Shown piece by piece: positions 50,138 to 58,781 of a stretch of 64,000 nt of DNA. The notes beneath the pieces are model-generated. The model did not search any database. It had not been told where the DNA came from and worked only from the letters and a program-made list of their open reading frames with translations. The position numbers and the translations under genes are program-made. Where the stretch lies: positions 4,154,001-4,218,000 of the forward strand of contig NZ_CP108055.1 in the NCBI RefSeq assembly GCF_036174265.1, read 5' to 3'. The stretch is from Streptomyces sp. NBC_00285. Lineage in GTDB: Bacteria > Actinomycetota > Actinomycetes > Streptomycetales > Streptomycetaceae. The stretch's first letter is position 1. The number at the start of each line of letters is the position of its first letter.

Positions 50138-51568
50138 ATGGCGTCGTCAATGGTGACCCCGTCCCAGTCCCCCATGCCACCGAGGCCGAACCTCGCGCTC
50201 CGGCGCCTGCGCGGTCAGCGCTCGCCGGCCGAGTTCGCCGCGGCGGTACGGCGGTCCGCGCGCGAGATCGGCGAGCGGGTCAGCTGCGACGCACGCTACG
50301 TGGGTCGCGTCGAGGCGGGCGAGATCCGCTGCCCCAACTACGCGTACGAACGGGTGTTCCTGCACATGTTCCCCGGCCGCACGCTCGCCGATCTGGGCTT
50401 CGCGCCCCGCGCATCCGTACGCGGGCGCCGGACGCGCACGACCGCGGATGAGACGCAGGGGACCCACGATCCGTATGACACGCAGGACACGCACGACCCC
50501 GACGAGACGTACGACGACTACGAGGAGAGCGACGTGCTGCGTCGCGCATTCATGACCGGCGGGGGCGCCACGGTGGCCGCCGCCTCGCTGGGCCCCTTCG
50601 GGCTCGCCACCGACGCCGCGGCCGCCACGCCCGCCGCCACCGGTGCCGGACGGCCGTTGCGCCGCGCCGGGGCAAGCCAGGCGGGCGCCCTGGAAGAGGC
50701 CGTACGCAGAATCCGGCTGCTCGACGACCGGCACGGCGCGGACGGCCTGTACCGGCGCGCGGCTGCTCCGCTGCGCGCCGCCTACGCACTGCTGGACGCG
50801 GGCGCGACCCGGCAGACGACCGTCGACCGGCTGCACGCGGGTGCCGGTGAACTCGCCATCTCTGTGGGCTGGCTGGCGCATGACTCGGGCCGGTTCGACG
50901 ACGCCCGCTCGCACTACGCGGAGGCGCTCGCGACGGCCCGGGTGACCGATGACGACGCCCTGGAGGCGCACGCCTTCTGCAACACGGCCTTCCTCGCGCG
51001 CGACGCGGGCCGCCCGCGTGAGGCGGTGCGGTCCGCGCAGGCCGCGCAACGGGTGGCGCGGCCACTGGGTTCGGCCCGTCTGATGTCGCTGCTCGCCCTG
51101 CGCGAGGCGGGCGGCTGGGCAGGGCTCGCCGACCGCACCGGATGCGAGCAGGCCCTCGTCCGCGCCCAGGTCCTCTTCGAGCGGGGCACCTGCGACGCGG
51201 ACCCCGAGTGGATGAGCTTCTACGGCGAGGCGGAGCTGGAGGGTCTGGAGGCGCAGTGCTGGTCCGCCCTGGGCGACTGGCGCCGGGCCGCCCGGCACGC
51301 ACACCGGGCGGCGGAGCTCCAGGACCCGCACTTCACCCGCAACATCGCGCTGTACACGGCCGAACTGGCCGACGACCTGGCCCGCGGCGGTCACCCCGAC
51401 GAGGCCTCGGCGGCGGGCCTGCGGGTGCTGGAGCTGCTGGGCGAGGTCCAGTCGTCCCGCATCCAGACGATGCTGGCCGGGACGGCGAGGGTGCTGCTGC
51501 CGCACCGGAGGGCGTCGGGGGTGTCGGCGTTCCTGGAACGCCATGCGTCGACGCCGAGAACGGCGTGA
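50138..51568 (+). CDS. XRE-type/TPR regulator with internal twin-arginine-like segment
   Basis: A 476-residue protein: N-terminal XRE-like helix-turn-helix (about 20-85), an acidic linker with DPYDTQDTHDPDETYDDYEE (111-130), a twin-arginine-like segment LRRAFMTGGG plus an Ala-rich hydrophobic run (about 133-165), then a TPR helical array (about 190-460). Many Streptomyces regulators pair an HTH with TPRs; the family resembles differentiation regulators such as NsdA in layout, but I cannot assign it to one. Divergent from the 128-residue gene. Confidence 0.75.
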   Translation: MASSMVTPSQSPMPPRPNLALRRLRGQRSPAEFAAAVRRSAREIGERVSCDARYVGRVEAGEIRCPNYAYERVFLHMFPGRTLADLGFAPRASVRGRRTRTTADETQGTHDPYDTQDTHDPDETYDDYEESDVLRRAFMTGGGATVAAASLGPFGLATDAAAATPAATGAGRPLRRAGASQAGALEEAVRRIRLLDDRHGADGLYRRAAAPLRAAYALLDAGATRQTTVDRLHAGAGELAISVGWLAHDSGRFDDARSHYAEALATARVTDDDALEAHAFCNTAFLARDAGRPREAVRSAQAAQRVARPLGSARLMSLLALREAGGWAGLADRTGCEQALVRAQVLFERGTCDADPEWMSFYGEAELEGLEAQCWSALGDWRRAARHAHRAAELQDPHFTRNIALYTAELADDLARGGHPDEASAAGLRVLELLGEVQSSRIQTMLAGTARVLLPHRRASGVSAFLERHASTPRTA

Positions 51569-51648
51569 CGGGCAGTCGTTCGGCCGCGGCCCGGTGGGGC
51601 TGCGCCCCTGAGTGGGTACAGCCGGGCAGACCATGACCCCACCGCCCC

Positions 51649-51691
51649 AGGGGCGCGGGGAACTGCGCGACCAGCCACGAAGCACCCGCAG
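51649..51691 (+). repeat. Dispersed 43-bp intergenic repeat, copy 2
   Basis: Same element as at 26541-26583, identical over the first 23 bases, here between the XRE/TPR gene and the convergent histidine-phosphatase gene. A 15-base GCGCCCCTGAGTGGG just before it (51602-51616) also occurs at 49466-49480. Confidence 0.7.
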
Positions 51692-51695
51692 CCGA

Positions 51696-52292
51696 CTACG
51701 ACCCCAGATGCCCCAAGTCGTTCCAGCTCTCGATCGCGGGCTCGCCGTAAGCCCAGCCGAGCACCGAAAGGGACGTCGGATTAAGCCGTATCCGTGCCGC
51801 GAAGGCAACCGGCAGCCCCAGCCACCGCGCCCCGATGGACCTGAGGATGTGCCCGTGCGCGAACACCAGCACGTCCCGGTCGGCGGCGCGCGCCCACGCG
51901 ACGACCTCGTCCGCGCGCGAGGTGACCTCCGCCAGGGACTCCCCCTGCGGCACCCCGTCCCGCCAGATCAGCCAGCCCGGCCGCACCGTCTGGATCTCCT
52001 CCGGGGTCATGCCCTCGTACGTGCCGTAGTCCCACTCCATGAGCGTGTCCCAGGTGGCCGCCCGCTCCCCGAACCCGGCGAGTTCGCACGTCTCACGCGC
52101 GCGTGCCAGGGGGCTCGTGCGGATCTCCGCCCCGGTCAGGCCGTCGTAGGGCGCCCGGTGCAGCCGCTCCCCGAGCAGCTTGGCCCCCCGCCGGCCCTCC
52201 TCCAGAAGCGGCACGTCGGTCCTGCCCGTGTGCTTGCCGGACAGCGACCATTCGGTCTGGCCGTGCCGGGCCAGCAGAACGCGCGGTGCCAT
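51696..52292 (-). CDS. Histidine phosphatase (phosphoglycerate-mutase-like)
   Basis: A 198-residue branch-1 histidine phosphatase. The RHG motif with the phospho-accepting His is [10 protein letters not shown] at residues 6-15; the second Arg is in [12 protein letters not shown], the Glu in EWDYGTYEG, and the second His in VFAHGHILR. Substrate unknown; close relatives act on small sugar phosphates or acid phosphatase substrates. Divergent from the PAP2 gene. Confidence 0.88.
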   Translation of the reverse strand: MAPRVLLARHGQTEWSLSGKHTGRTDVPLLEEGRRGAKLLGERLHRAPYDGLTGAEIRTSPLARARETCELAGFGERAATWDTLMEWDYGTYEGMTPEEIQTVRPGWLIWRDGVPQGESLAEVTSRADEVVAWARAADRDVLVFAHGHILRSIGARWLGLPVAFAARIRLNPTSLSVLGWAYGEPAIESWNDLGHLGS

Positions 52293-52501
52293 GAAAAGAC
52301 CTTTCCGGGGGAAAGCGGAGGCGGAACTCCTCCATCATCCCGCACCCTGTCGGAGGGCAACCCGGCGGGCGATCTCTGCGTCTTTGAAGGCCGAAGGCGC
52401 TGTGTGGGGCCGATCCACGAGGGCCCGCGCATACGCCGTAAAGTGGCACGACCGGACGACGACCGCCGGACGCCGCGCGAAACGAAAGGGGAAAGGATCG
52501 G

Positions 52502-53455
52502 ATGCCGCAGACCGAGACACCAGGCACCGAGGCAGCCCCGGGGACGCGGCTGCGCTGGTGGACCGAGCTGCCTCTGATCGTGCTGGTGTACGCCTGCTAC
52601 AGCGCGGGCCGGCTTCTCGCCCCGAACGATGTCAGCGGTGCCGTCGACCACGGACTGACGATCCTGAGGATCGAGAAGGTCCTGCACATCAACGCCGAGC
52701 ATCCCCTGAACCGGCTGTTCACCAGCGAGAGCTGGATCGGCGTACCGGCCGACTTCTGGTACGCCTCGCTGCACTACCTGGTCACGCCCGCCGTCCTGAT
52801 CTGGCTGTTCCGCTCCCACGCCGCGCGGTACCGCGCGGCCCGCACCTGGCTGATGACGTCCACCTTCATCGGCCTGATCGGCTTCACCCTGCTGCCGACC
52901 TGCCCGCCCCGTCTCCTCTCGGCGGGCCACGGCTTCGTCGACACGATGGCCCAGTACAGCTCGTACGGCTGGTGGGGCGGCGAGGCGAGTGCCCCCCGGG
53001 GCATGGGCGACATGACGAACCAGTACGCGGCCATGCCGAGCCTGCATGTGGGCTGGGCCCTGTGGTGCGGTGTGATGCTCTGGCGGTACGGCACGACGCG
53101 TACGACGAAGGTCGCGGCCGTCGCCTACCCGCTGATCACCACGATCGTGGTCATGGGCACCGCCAACCACTACTTCCTCGACGCGGTCGCGGGCGCGGCC
53201 GTGATGGGACTCGGGTTCCTGCTCGCCCCGTACGTCACCCGCGCCGCGAACCGGGCCACGGTGGGCATCCGGGCCCGGATATCCCCCGTCCCCGTCGTCT
53301 CCCGTGACGCAGAGCCCTCAATTGTCAGTGACGGATGCAAGACTTCCGCGGGTGAGCACATTCCACGGCAGCGCGAGTCACGGTTCGCAGACGGAGCCGA
53401 GCCGAGTCCCTCTTCCACGGACGCGGGGGACGGCGCTCAGGCAGCGGCTCGCTGA
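52502..53455 (+). CDS. PAP2-superfamily membrane protein
   Basis: A 317-residue protein with about six membrane spans and the PAP2 phosphatase/transferase motifs: PSLHVGWALW and NHYFLDAVAGA with the catalytic His residues, in the arrangement found in inositol-phosphorylceramide-synthase-like bacterial proteins. The substrate is probably a lipid phosphate. The last 60 residues (after about 258) are low-complexity and hydrophilic and overlap the next gene by 104 bases in another frame. Start GAAAGGGGAAAGG region then ATG 52502. Confidence 0.85.
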   Translation: MPQTETPGTEAAPGTRLRWWTELPLIVLVYACYSAGRLLAPNDVSGAVDHGLTILRIEKVLHINAEHPLNRLFTSESWIGVPADFWYASLHYLVTPAVLIWLFRSHAARYRAARTWLMTSTFIGLIGFTLLPTCPPRLLSAGHGFVDTMAQYSSYGWWGGEASAPRGMGDMTNQYAAMPSLHVGWALWCGVMLWRYGTTRTTKVAAVAYPLITTIVVMGTANHYFLDAVAGAAVMGLGFLLAPYVTRAANRATVGIRARISPVPVVSRDAEPSIVSDGCKTSAGEHIPRQRESRFADGAEPSPSSTDAGDGAQAAAR

Positions 53456-54563
53456 GCTGCGCGGCCCCGAGGTACCGGCCAAGGCACTGGACGCGCGCGC
53501 CCTCGCGGCCCTCGCCGCGAACCCCGGGTGCAAGCGCCGCGCGATCCTCGACGGCGCCGGGGTGAACAAGACGGAGCTGGCGAGCGCGCTCGGTTCGCCG
53601 TCCGCCTTCGGGCAGTCGCAGTTCGCCCTGACCCGGGGCAACGCCTTCGAGGCGAAGGTCAAGGCGGACGGCGGCGCGGAGCTGCTGCGGCTGGTCCACG
53701 AGCGGCTGGACCGGACCGCCGAGCCGCCCGCGGACGCCCAGGTCCCCGACCTCACCGCGATCGGCCCCGAGGGCCGTACGGCCCGCACCGCGCTGGCGTT
53801 GCGCGAGGCCACCGGTTCCCAGGGGTGGACGCTGCTCGACCACCCCATGCTCGCCCTCGACGTCGCCGGCTCCCCCGCCTACCTGGAGCCGGACGCCGTC
53901 GTCGTGCACCCGGACGGCACCTGGACCGTCGTGGAGATCAAGTCCTTCCCGATGCTGGACGGTTCGGCGGACCCGTCGAAGGTGGGCGCCGCCGCCCGCC
54001 AGGCCGCGGTGTACGTCCTGGCGCTGGAGGAGGTCGCCGCCCGTCTGGAACCGGCGCCGAAGGTCCGCCACCGGGCCCTCCTGGTGTGCCCCAAGGACTT
54101 CTCCAACCTCCCCACCGCCTCGGCCGTGGACATCCGCAAGCAGCGCGCGGTCACCGCCCGCCAGTTGACCCGCCTCACCCGCATCGAGGACATCGCCGAC
54201 GCCCTCCCCGAGGGCACCTGCTTCGCCCCGGACCTGCCTCCCGCCGAACTGACCGCCGCGGTCGAGTCGGTCCCGGCGGCCTACGCCCCCGAGTGCCTGT
54301 CCGCGTGCGAACTCGCCTTCCACTGCCGGACCCGCTCCCGCGAGGCCGGTGCGGTGACCTCCCTGGGCCGCTCTGTGCGCGCGGAACTGGGCGGCCTGGC
54401 GACGGTGGAGGACGTCCTGGCGGCGGCCCGGGGAGAGTCGGGCGACCCCGACGACCCGGCGGTGCTGGCTCTGCGGAGGGCCGCGCGGCTGCGTGCCGAA
54501 GCGCTGGAGGGCCACCAACCGCAGGTCCCGGCGCCCGTCACGGCGGGAGGGGCCGGGTGGTGA
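53352..54563 (+). CDS. RecB/Cas4-type PD-(D/E)XK nuclease with probable Fe-S cluster
   Basis: A protein of about 403 residues (from GTG 53352; GTG 53304 and 53328 are alternatives, none with a good ribosome site). It carries the RecB/AddB/Cas4 pattern: EPDAVVV with Asp (D181), VVEIKSF with E195 and K197, and the QxxxY motif RQAAVYVLA (Q217, Y221). One Cys upstream of the core (C60, NPGCKRR) and three near the C-terminus (C315, C319, C325 in ECLSACELAFHCR) match the four-Cys [4Fe-4S] layout that flanks the nuclease in Cas4, AddB and Dna2. It is the first of a three-gene unit ending in an SF1 helicase. Probably a DNA end- or flap-processing nuclease; the reaction is inferred from motifs. Confidence 0.8.
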   Translation: MSTFHGSASHGSQTEPSRVPLPRTRGTALRQRLAELRGPEVPAKALDARALAALAANPGCKRRAILDGAGVNKTELASALGSPSAFGQSQFALTRGNAFEAKVKADGGAELLRLVHERLDRTAEPPADAQVPDLTAIGPEGRTARTALALREATGSQGWTLLDHPMLALDVAGSPAYLEPDAVVVHPDGTWTVVEIKSFPMLDGSADPSKVGAAARQAAVYVLALEEVAARLEPAPKVRHRALLVCPKDFSNLPTASAVDIRKQRAVTARQLTRLTRIEDIADALPEGTCFAPDLPPAELTAAVESVPAAYAPECLSACELAFHCRTRSREAGAVTSLGRSVRAELGGLATVEDVLAAARGESGDPDDPAVLALRRAARLRAEALEGHQPQVPAPVTAGGAGW

Positions 54564-54639
54564 CGGCGGTCCCGGCACCGCCGCGCGGTGCCGCACACGC
54601 GCGAAGCCCGCGCTTCGCCCCGCGTCTCCAGGAGCCCCT

Positions 54640-56232
54640 GTGTCACTGATCACCACGCTCGCCCGGCTGGAGGCCGTCAGCACCGGCCGCGCCCAGCCCG
54701 CCGCCACCGTCCGCCACCGGCACCTCGCCGACCGCCCCCTCGTCCTCGTCCCGCTGACCACCGCGGGCGAGGCCGGCGCCCCGCTCGGCGCGCTCGTCGG
54801 CACCGACCGGGACGCGCCGCACCTCCTGGTCGTACCGCAGCCGCGCGACCGGGACCTCCGGTTCGCGTTCCTGGCCGAGCTGGCGGACGTCGTCCTGCCG
54901 CACGTCGACGAGTACGCCGAGGCGGTCGAGGCCGCCGAGCGCAGCGAGACCGATCCGGAGACCGGCAAGCGGGTCAAGGTCGAGGTGGAGCTGTGCGCGG
55001 ACGCCCCGCAGCTGATCCTGCCGAGCCGCGCGGGTGTCGATTTCGTACGGCTGCTCGGGCGGTCCATGCGTTTTCGGCGTACGGCGGAGCAGGACCCGGA
55101 GACCCCGTATCCCGCCCCGCCCCGGGTGCCGCTGCTGGGCCGGTGGCTGACCCACTTCGGGGAGCGGGCCCGGGTGCCCGGATCCTCGCTGCTGCTGGCG
55201 ATGACGGACGTACTGGCCCGGCACTGGTCCACCGGCCAGTCCACTCTGGAGGACCAGCACCTGGGCGCACTGCTCGCGTGGATCGACCCGCCCGAGGGCC
55301 GCTCCGGCGCCGAGGCCGCGCTCACCGCCGAGCTCGCCAGGGACGACCGCGGGCAGCTGCTGCACCCTCCTGCCGGGCCCGCCACCGACCCGGCGTTCGA
55401 CAACAAGCTGCTCGCCCCCGCCCTTGAGCGCTACGACCGCGCGCGTACCGCCCTGGCCGCCGCCGAGGACGGACTGGAGGCCGACGACCGGCTCGGTGCG
55501 CTCACCGCCGCCGAGCGGGAGATCCGCGCCCTGGTCGTGAGCCGGACGCGCCCCACCTGGGACGCGGTGTGGCGGGGCCTCGACCTGCTGCGGGAACTGC
55601 CCGAGGGCGCGCACGCGCAGGAGCGGTGGACGCGCGACCGCTGGTCGTTCACGAGCCACCGGGACCGTGTCAGCGCCGGCGAGCCCCCGCAGCCGCGCCG
55701 CGACGACGCCGTCACCGCCGCCAACAAGCTCGCCGCGCGTGAGCGCGAACAGGCCCGTCTGGAGGCGCAGGAGGCGCTCGACGACCCGCTGGTGATGGCG
55801 GGGCGGCGGCTGGCCGGGGAGGCGTTCGCCGGGGAGGTCACGGACGTCGTGATGACGTACAGCGAGGGCAAGCGGCCGAGCCCGCGCCCGCTGGTCACCG
55901 TCCGGACCGACGACCGGCCGCATCTGGGCGAGCGGGCCAAGGTGTACCGCTCCCTGGGCGGGAAGCCGCAGTCCGCCGAGTTCGTGGGGAACGAGGAGGA
56001 GGGCGCCCTGATCGTCCTCAAGGTCCTCGACAAGATGGGCCGCGGCAAAGAGCCGGAGACCGGGTCCGTCCCCGAGAAGGGCGACCGGGTGTGCTTCACG
56101 CTCTTCGAGCACGAACAGCGCGGCGGCGCGAAGCTGCCCGACCCGGAGAACACCCCGTGGACGCACGGCGGACCGCCCGGTGAGGCGGTCCAGGAGAACG
56201 CCGATCCCCTGACCCGGGAGGACGTCCTGTGA
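54640..56232 (+). CDS. Unknown protein between the nuclease and helicase genes
   Basis: A 530-residue hydrophilic protein. GTG 54640 has AGGAG at 54630-54634. The first about 250 residues are mixed alpha/beta with no family I recognise (PLVLVPLTTAGEAGAPLGAL, LRFAFLAELADVVLPHVDEY); residues about 355-395 are a charged helix (NKLAAREREQARLEAQEAL); about 397-505 look beta-rich with basic patches (VRTDDRPHLGERAKVYRSLG), possibly an OB-like or beta-barrel nucleic-acid binding domain. It overlaps the helicase gene by four bases (ATGA/GTGA type), so it is coupled. In context a DNA-binding partner joining nuclease and helicase is likely, but this is inference. Confidence 0.7.
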   Translation: MSLITTLARLEAVSTGRAQPAATVRHRHLADRPLVLVPLTTAGEAGAPLGALVGTDRDAPHLLVVPQPRDRDLRFAFLAELADVVLPHVDEYAEAVEAAERSETDPETGKRVKVEVELCADAPQLILPSRAGVDFVRLLGRSMRFRRTAEQDPETPYPAPPRVPLLGRWLTHFGERARVPGSSLLLAMTDVLARHWSTGQSTLEDQHLGALLAWIDPPEGRSGAEAALTAELARDDRGQLLHPPAGPATDPAFDNKLLAPALERYDRARTALAAAEDGLEADDRLGALTAAEREIRALVVSRTRPTWDAVWRGLDLLRELPEGAHAQERWTRDRWSFTSHRDRVSAGEPPQPRRDDAVTAANKLAAREREQARLEAQEALDDPLVMAGRRLAGEAFAGEVTDVVMTYSEGKRPSPRPLVTVRTDDRPHLGERAKVYRSLGGKPQSAEFVGNEEEGALIVLKVLDKMGRGKEPETGSVPEKGDRVCFTLFEHEQRGGAKLPDPENTPWTHGGPPGEAVQENADPLTREDVL

Positions 56233-57566
56233 CCACCCGTACCTTCGACCCCGGTGCCGAGGCCGGGCGGGCCACCGACGCGATCCTCCACGACACCCTG
56301 CACGGCACCGACCGCGGTGTCGTGGTCGACTCCCCGCCCGGTGCCGGGAAGTCCACACTGGTGGTCCGGGCGGCGCTGGAACTGGCCGACGCCGGGCGCT
56401 CGTTGATGGTCGTGGCGCAGACCAACGCCCAGGTCGACGACCTGGTCCTCAGGCTCGCCGAGAAGAACCCGGACCTCCCCGTCGGCCGGCTGCACAGCAG
56501 TGACGCCGACCCGTACGACAGGGCCCTGGACGCCCTGCCGGCCGTACGGAAGTCGGCGAGGGCCGGTGACCTGGCCGGGCTGCCCGTGGTGATCTCCACG
56601 GCCGCCAAGTGGGGACACGTCAAGGTCGACGAGCCGTGGGCGCACGCCATCGTGGACGAGGCCTACCAGATGCGCTCGGACTCGCTGCTCGCGGTGGCGG
56701 GGCTGTTCGAGCGGGCGCTGTTCGTGGGTGACCCGGGGCAGCTGGACCCGTTCGCGATCGTCGGCAGCGAGCAGTGGGCGGGGCTGTCGTACGACCCGTC
56801 GGCCTCGGCGGTGACGACCCTGCTGGCGCACAACCCGCAGCTGCCCCAGCACCGTCTGCCGGTGTCCTGGCGGCTCCCGGCGTCAGCGGCACCGCTCGTC
56901 TCCGACGCCTTCTACCCGTACACGCCCTTCCGCAGCGGCACCGGCCACGACGACCGCCGGCTCGCCTTCGCGGTCCCCTCGGACGGCTCGGGTCCCGACC
57001 GGGTGATCGACGCGGCGGCCGAGTCGGGCTGGGGCCTGCTGGAGCTGCCCGCGCGGCACACTCCCCGCACGGACCCGGAGGCGGTGCGGGCGGTTGCGGC
57101 CGTCGTACGCCGGCTGCTGGACCGGGGAGGAGCGGCCACGTCGGAGCGCTCGCCGGACCCGGCCCCCCTGACGGCCGACCGCATCGCCGTCGGCACGGCC
57201 CACCGGGACCAGGCGGCGGCCGTCCGCGCGGCGCTCACCGACCTGGGCGTCGGCGACGTCACCGTCGACACGGCGAACCGCCTCCAGGGCCGCGAGTACG
57301 ACGTCACGGTGGTCCTCCACCCCCTCTCCGGCCGCCCCGACGCCACCGCCTTCCACCTGGAGACCGGCCGCCTGTGCGTCCTGGCCTCCCGCCACCGCCA
57401 CGCGTGCATCGTGGTCTGCCGGGCCGGAGTGAGCGACCTGCTGGACGACTACCCGTCGACGGAACCGGTCCAGCTGGGAACCCTGGTGAAGTTCCCGGAC
57501 GGCTGGGAGGCCAACCACGCGGTACTGGCACGACTGGCCGAACACCGGGTGCCGTGGCGACCTTGA
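56229..57566 (+). CDS. Superfamily 1 helicase / AAA ATPase (DNA2/UPF1-like)
   Basis: A 445-residue ATPase with SF1 helicase motifs: Walker A SPPGAGKST (35-43), motif II IVDEAYQ (141-147), motif III VGDPGQLDP (166-174), motif IV SWRLP (213-217), motif V NRLQGREYD (350-358) and motif VI VLASRHRH (384-391). The VDEA box, the GDPGQLDP and the QGREYD forms point to SF1B of the DNA2/UPF1 branch. The protein is compact, lacking large insertions between motifs, so other DNA contacts may come from the preceding proteins. Its start overlaps the stop of the 530-residue gene by four bases. Confidence 0.88.
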   Translation: MTTRTFDPGAEAGRATDAILHDTLHGTDRGVVVDSPPGAGKSTLVVRAALELADAGRSLMVVAQTNAQVDDLVLRLAEKNPDLPVGRLHSSDADPYDRALDALPAVRKSARAGDLAGLPVVISTAAKWGHVKVDEPWAHAIVDEAYQMRSDSLLAVAGLFERALFVGDPGQLDPFAIVGSEQWAGLSYDPSASAVTTLLAHNPQLPQHRLPVSWRLPASAAPLVSDAFYPYTPFRSGTGHDDRRLAFAVPSDGSGPDRVIDAAAESGWGLLELPARHTPRTDPEAVRAVAAVVRRLLDRGGAATSERSPDPAPLTADRIAVGTAHRDQAAAVRAALTDLGVGDVTVDTANRLQGREYDVTVVLHPLSGRPDATAFHLETGRLCVLASRHRHACIVVCRAGVSDLLDDYPSTEPVQLGTLVKFPDGWEANHAVLARLAEHRVPWRP

Positions 57567-57688
57567 GCAAGGTCCGGCGTCGGTACCGCCGGAGGCGTCC
57601 GGCCCTCTTGCACGGGCGCGGGACAATGGACGGTGGCCCGGCCGTATGCGGGCCGTCGGTACGCACGACGTACGAGGAGGATGAAGAC

Positions 57689-58057
57689 ATGGCGGAGCCC
57701 ACGCCGCGTCGGAACGAACCGCGGCTACGCCCCGCGCCCCTGCTGTTCGAGCCCACGCAAGTCGCGGACGATCCGGAGCACTTCTTCGACCTGGAGTCGA
57801 TCGACGATCCCCGCGCGCTGCTGGCCCGGTCCACCGAGCTGGCGCACGCGTTCCGCGCCGCGGCCGACCGTGCCGTGGAGTTCCAGGCGATGGCGGCGGC
57901 CCAGCTGGCCGACCCGCGCCGTTTCGACCGGCTGACGACGGCTGACATCGCCGAGCGCGCCGAGTGGACCGAGGACTACGCGAAGAAGATGGTCGAGTTC
58001 GGCCGGGATCTGCTGCGCGGCGCGGAGGGCGGGGCGGGGCACGCCGATCCGGTGTGA
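57689..58057 (+). CDS. Small conserved helical protein, function unknown
   Basis: A 122-residue acidic soluble protein. GAGGAGG at 57674-57680 precedes ATG 57689. Composition is helix-rich in the middle (LARSTELAHAFRAAADRAVEF) and ends in a Gly-rich tail. No domain recognised. It lies 122 bases after the helicase gene and may or may not belong to it; the gap could hold a promoter. Confidence 0.65.
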   Translation: MAEPTPRRNEPRLRPAPLLFEPTQVADDPEHFFDLESIDDPRALLARSTELAHAFRAAADRAVEFQAMAAAQLADPRRFDRLTTADIAERAEWTEDYAKKMVEFGRDLLRGAEGGAGHADPV

Positions 58058-58193
58058 GCTGTCGCCGCCGTGACTCCCGTCAAAAATCCTTGGCATATGC
58101 CAGGTGGGCAAGATACTCCCTGCCACCCCGCCCTGTCCCGGTTTCCCGCAACCCTCGGAGACGGTTCGCTCACACCCGGTAAATGTAGGTGGC

Positions 58194-58781
58194 ATGAGCA
58201 CACGCGACGAACCGTTCTCCGACCGCTTCGACGTCTCGGGCGTCACCGCGGACGGGGCCGCCTGGCTCGCCTCGGCAGGACCGCATCCGCGCAGCACCCT
58301 GGCGTTCTGGGAGGAGCGGCCCACCGCCCCGGTGGTGCTGCCCTGCGGTACCGCCTTCGACGTGGTCAGCGCCCCCGCGGTCTTCGGGCGCGGGATGGTC
58401 GACCGGCTGTGGGACGAGGGGCCGGGCTCGGGGCCGGTGGCGGCACTCAGGGGCCGGATGCTGCTGTTCGCGGCGCCGGGAACGGCCCAGCGGCTGCCGT
58501 CCCTGCTGCGCTGGGAGGAGTTCGGCCGCACCGGCGCGATCCCACCGCTGCTGTGTCACGGCACCGGCGACGCGGTGACCGTCCCGCCCCCGCTGGGCAC
58601 CGCGAAGTCCACGCTGACGACCCGCTGGCTGGTCGCCCCGGACACCCGTCATCCCTGGCTGCCAGGGCCGGAAATCCTGGTCTGGGCGGCCGTGCGGGCG
58701 GCGCGCACGGCGGTGCGGATATCGATTTTTCCCCCAGCCGATCAGGATGCTAAGGTCTACGACGTCAGCAGGCGCCGCTAG
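58194..58781 (+). CDS. Small protein resembling the primase-polymerase-like family
   Basis: A 195-residue protein; ATG 58194 with AGGTGG upstream. Patterns FDVVSAPAVFGRGMVDRL (55-72), a GPV (80-82), LFAAPGTAQRL (91-101) and CHGTGDAVTVPPP near 120 resemble, from memory, the bifunctional DNA primase/polymerase-like proteins of streptomycetes and mirror the 128-residue protein at 49486-49872. The usual catalytic Asp pair of prim-pol is not seen, so activity is doubtful. The TAG stop lies inside the tRNA-Lys gene (10-base overlap). Confidence 0.65.
   Translation: MSTRDEPFSDRFDVSGVTADGAAWLASAGPHPRSTLAFWEERPTAPVVLPCGTAFDVVSAPAVFGRGMVDRLWDEGPGSGPVAALRGRMLLFAAPGTAQRLPSLLRWEEFGRTGAIPPLLCHGTGDAVTVPPPLGTAKSTLTTRWLVAPDTRHPWLPGPEILVWAAVRAARTAVRISIFPPADQDAKVYDVSRRR

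Noticed and set aside
53352..57566. Reading the nuclease-helicase genes as a CRISPR-Cas (Cas4) or mobile defence island
   Set aside because: No CRISPR repeats, cas1/cas2, integrase or transposase nearby, and GC content matches the core genome. Only the Cas4-like nuclease pattern remains.
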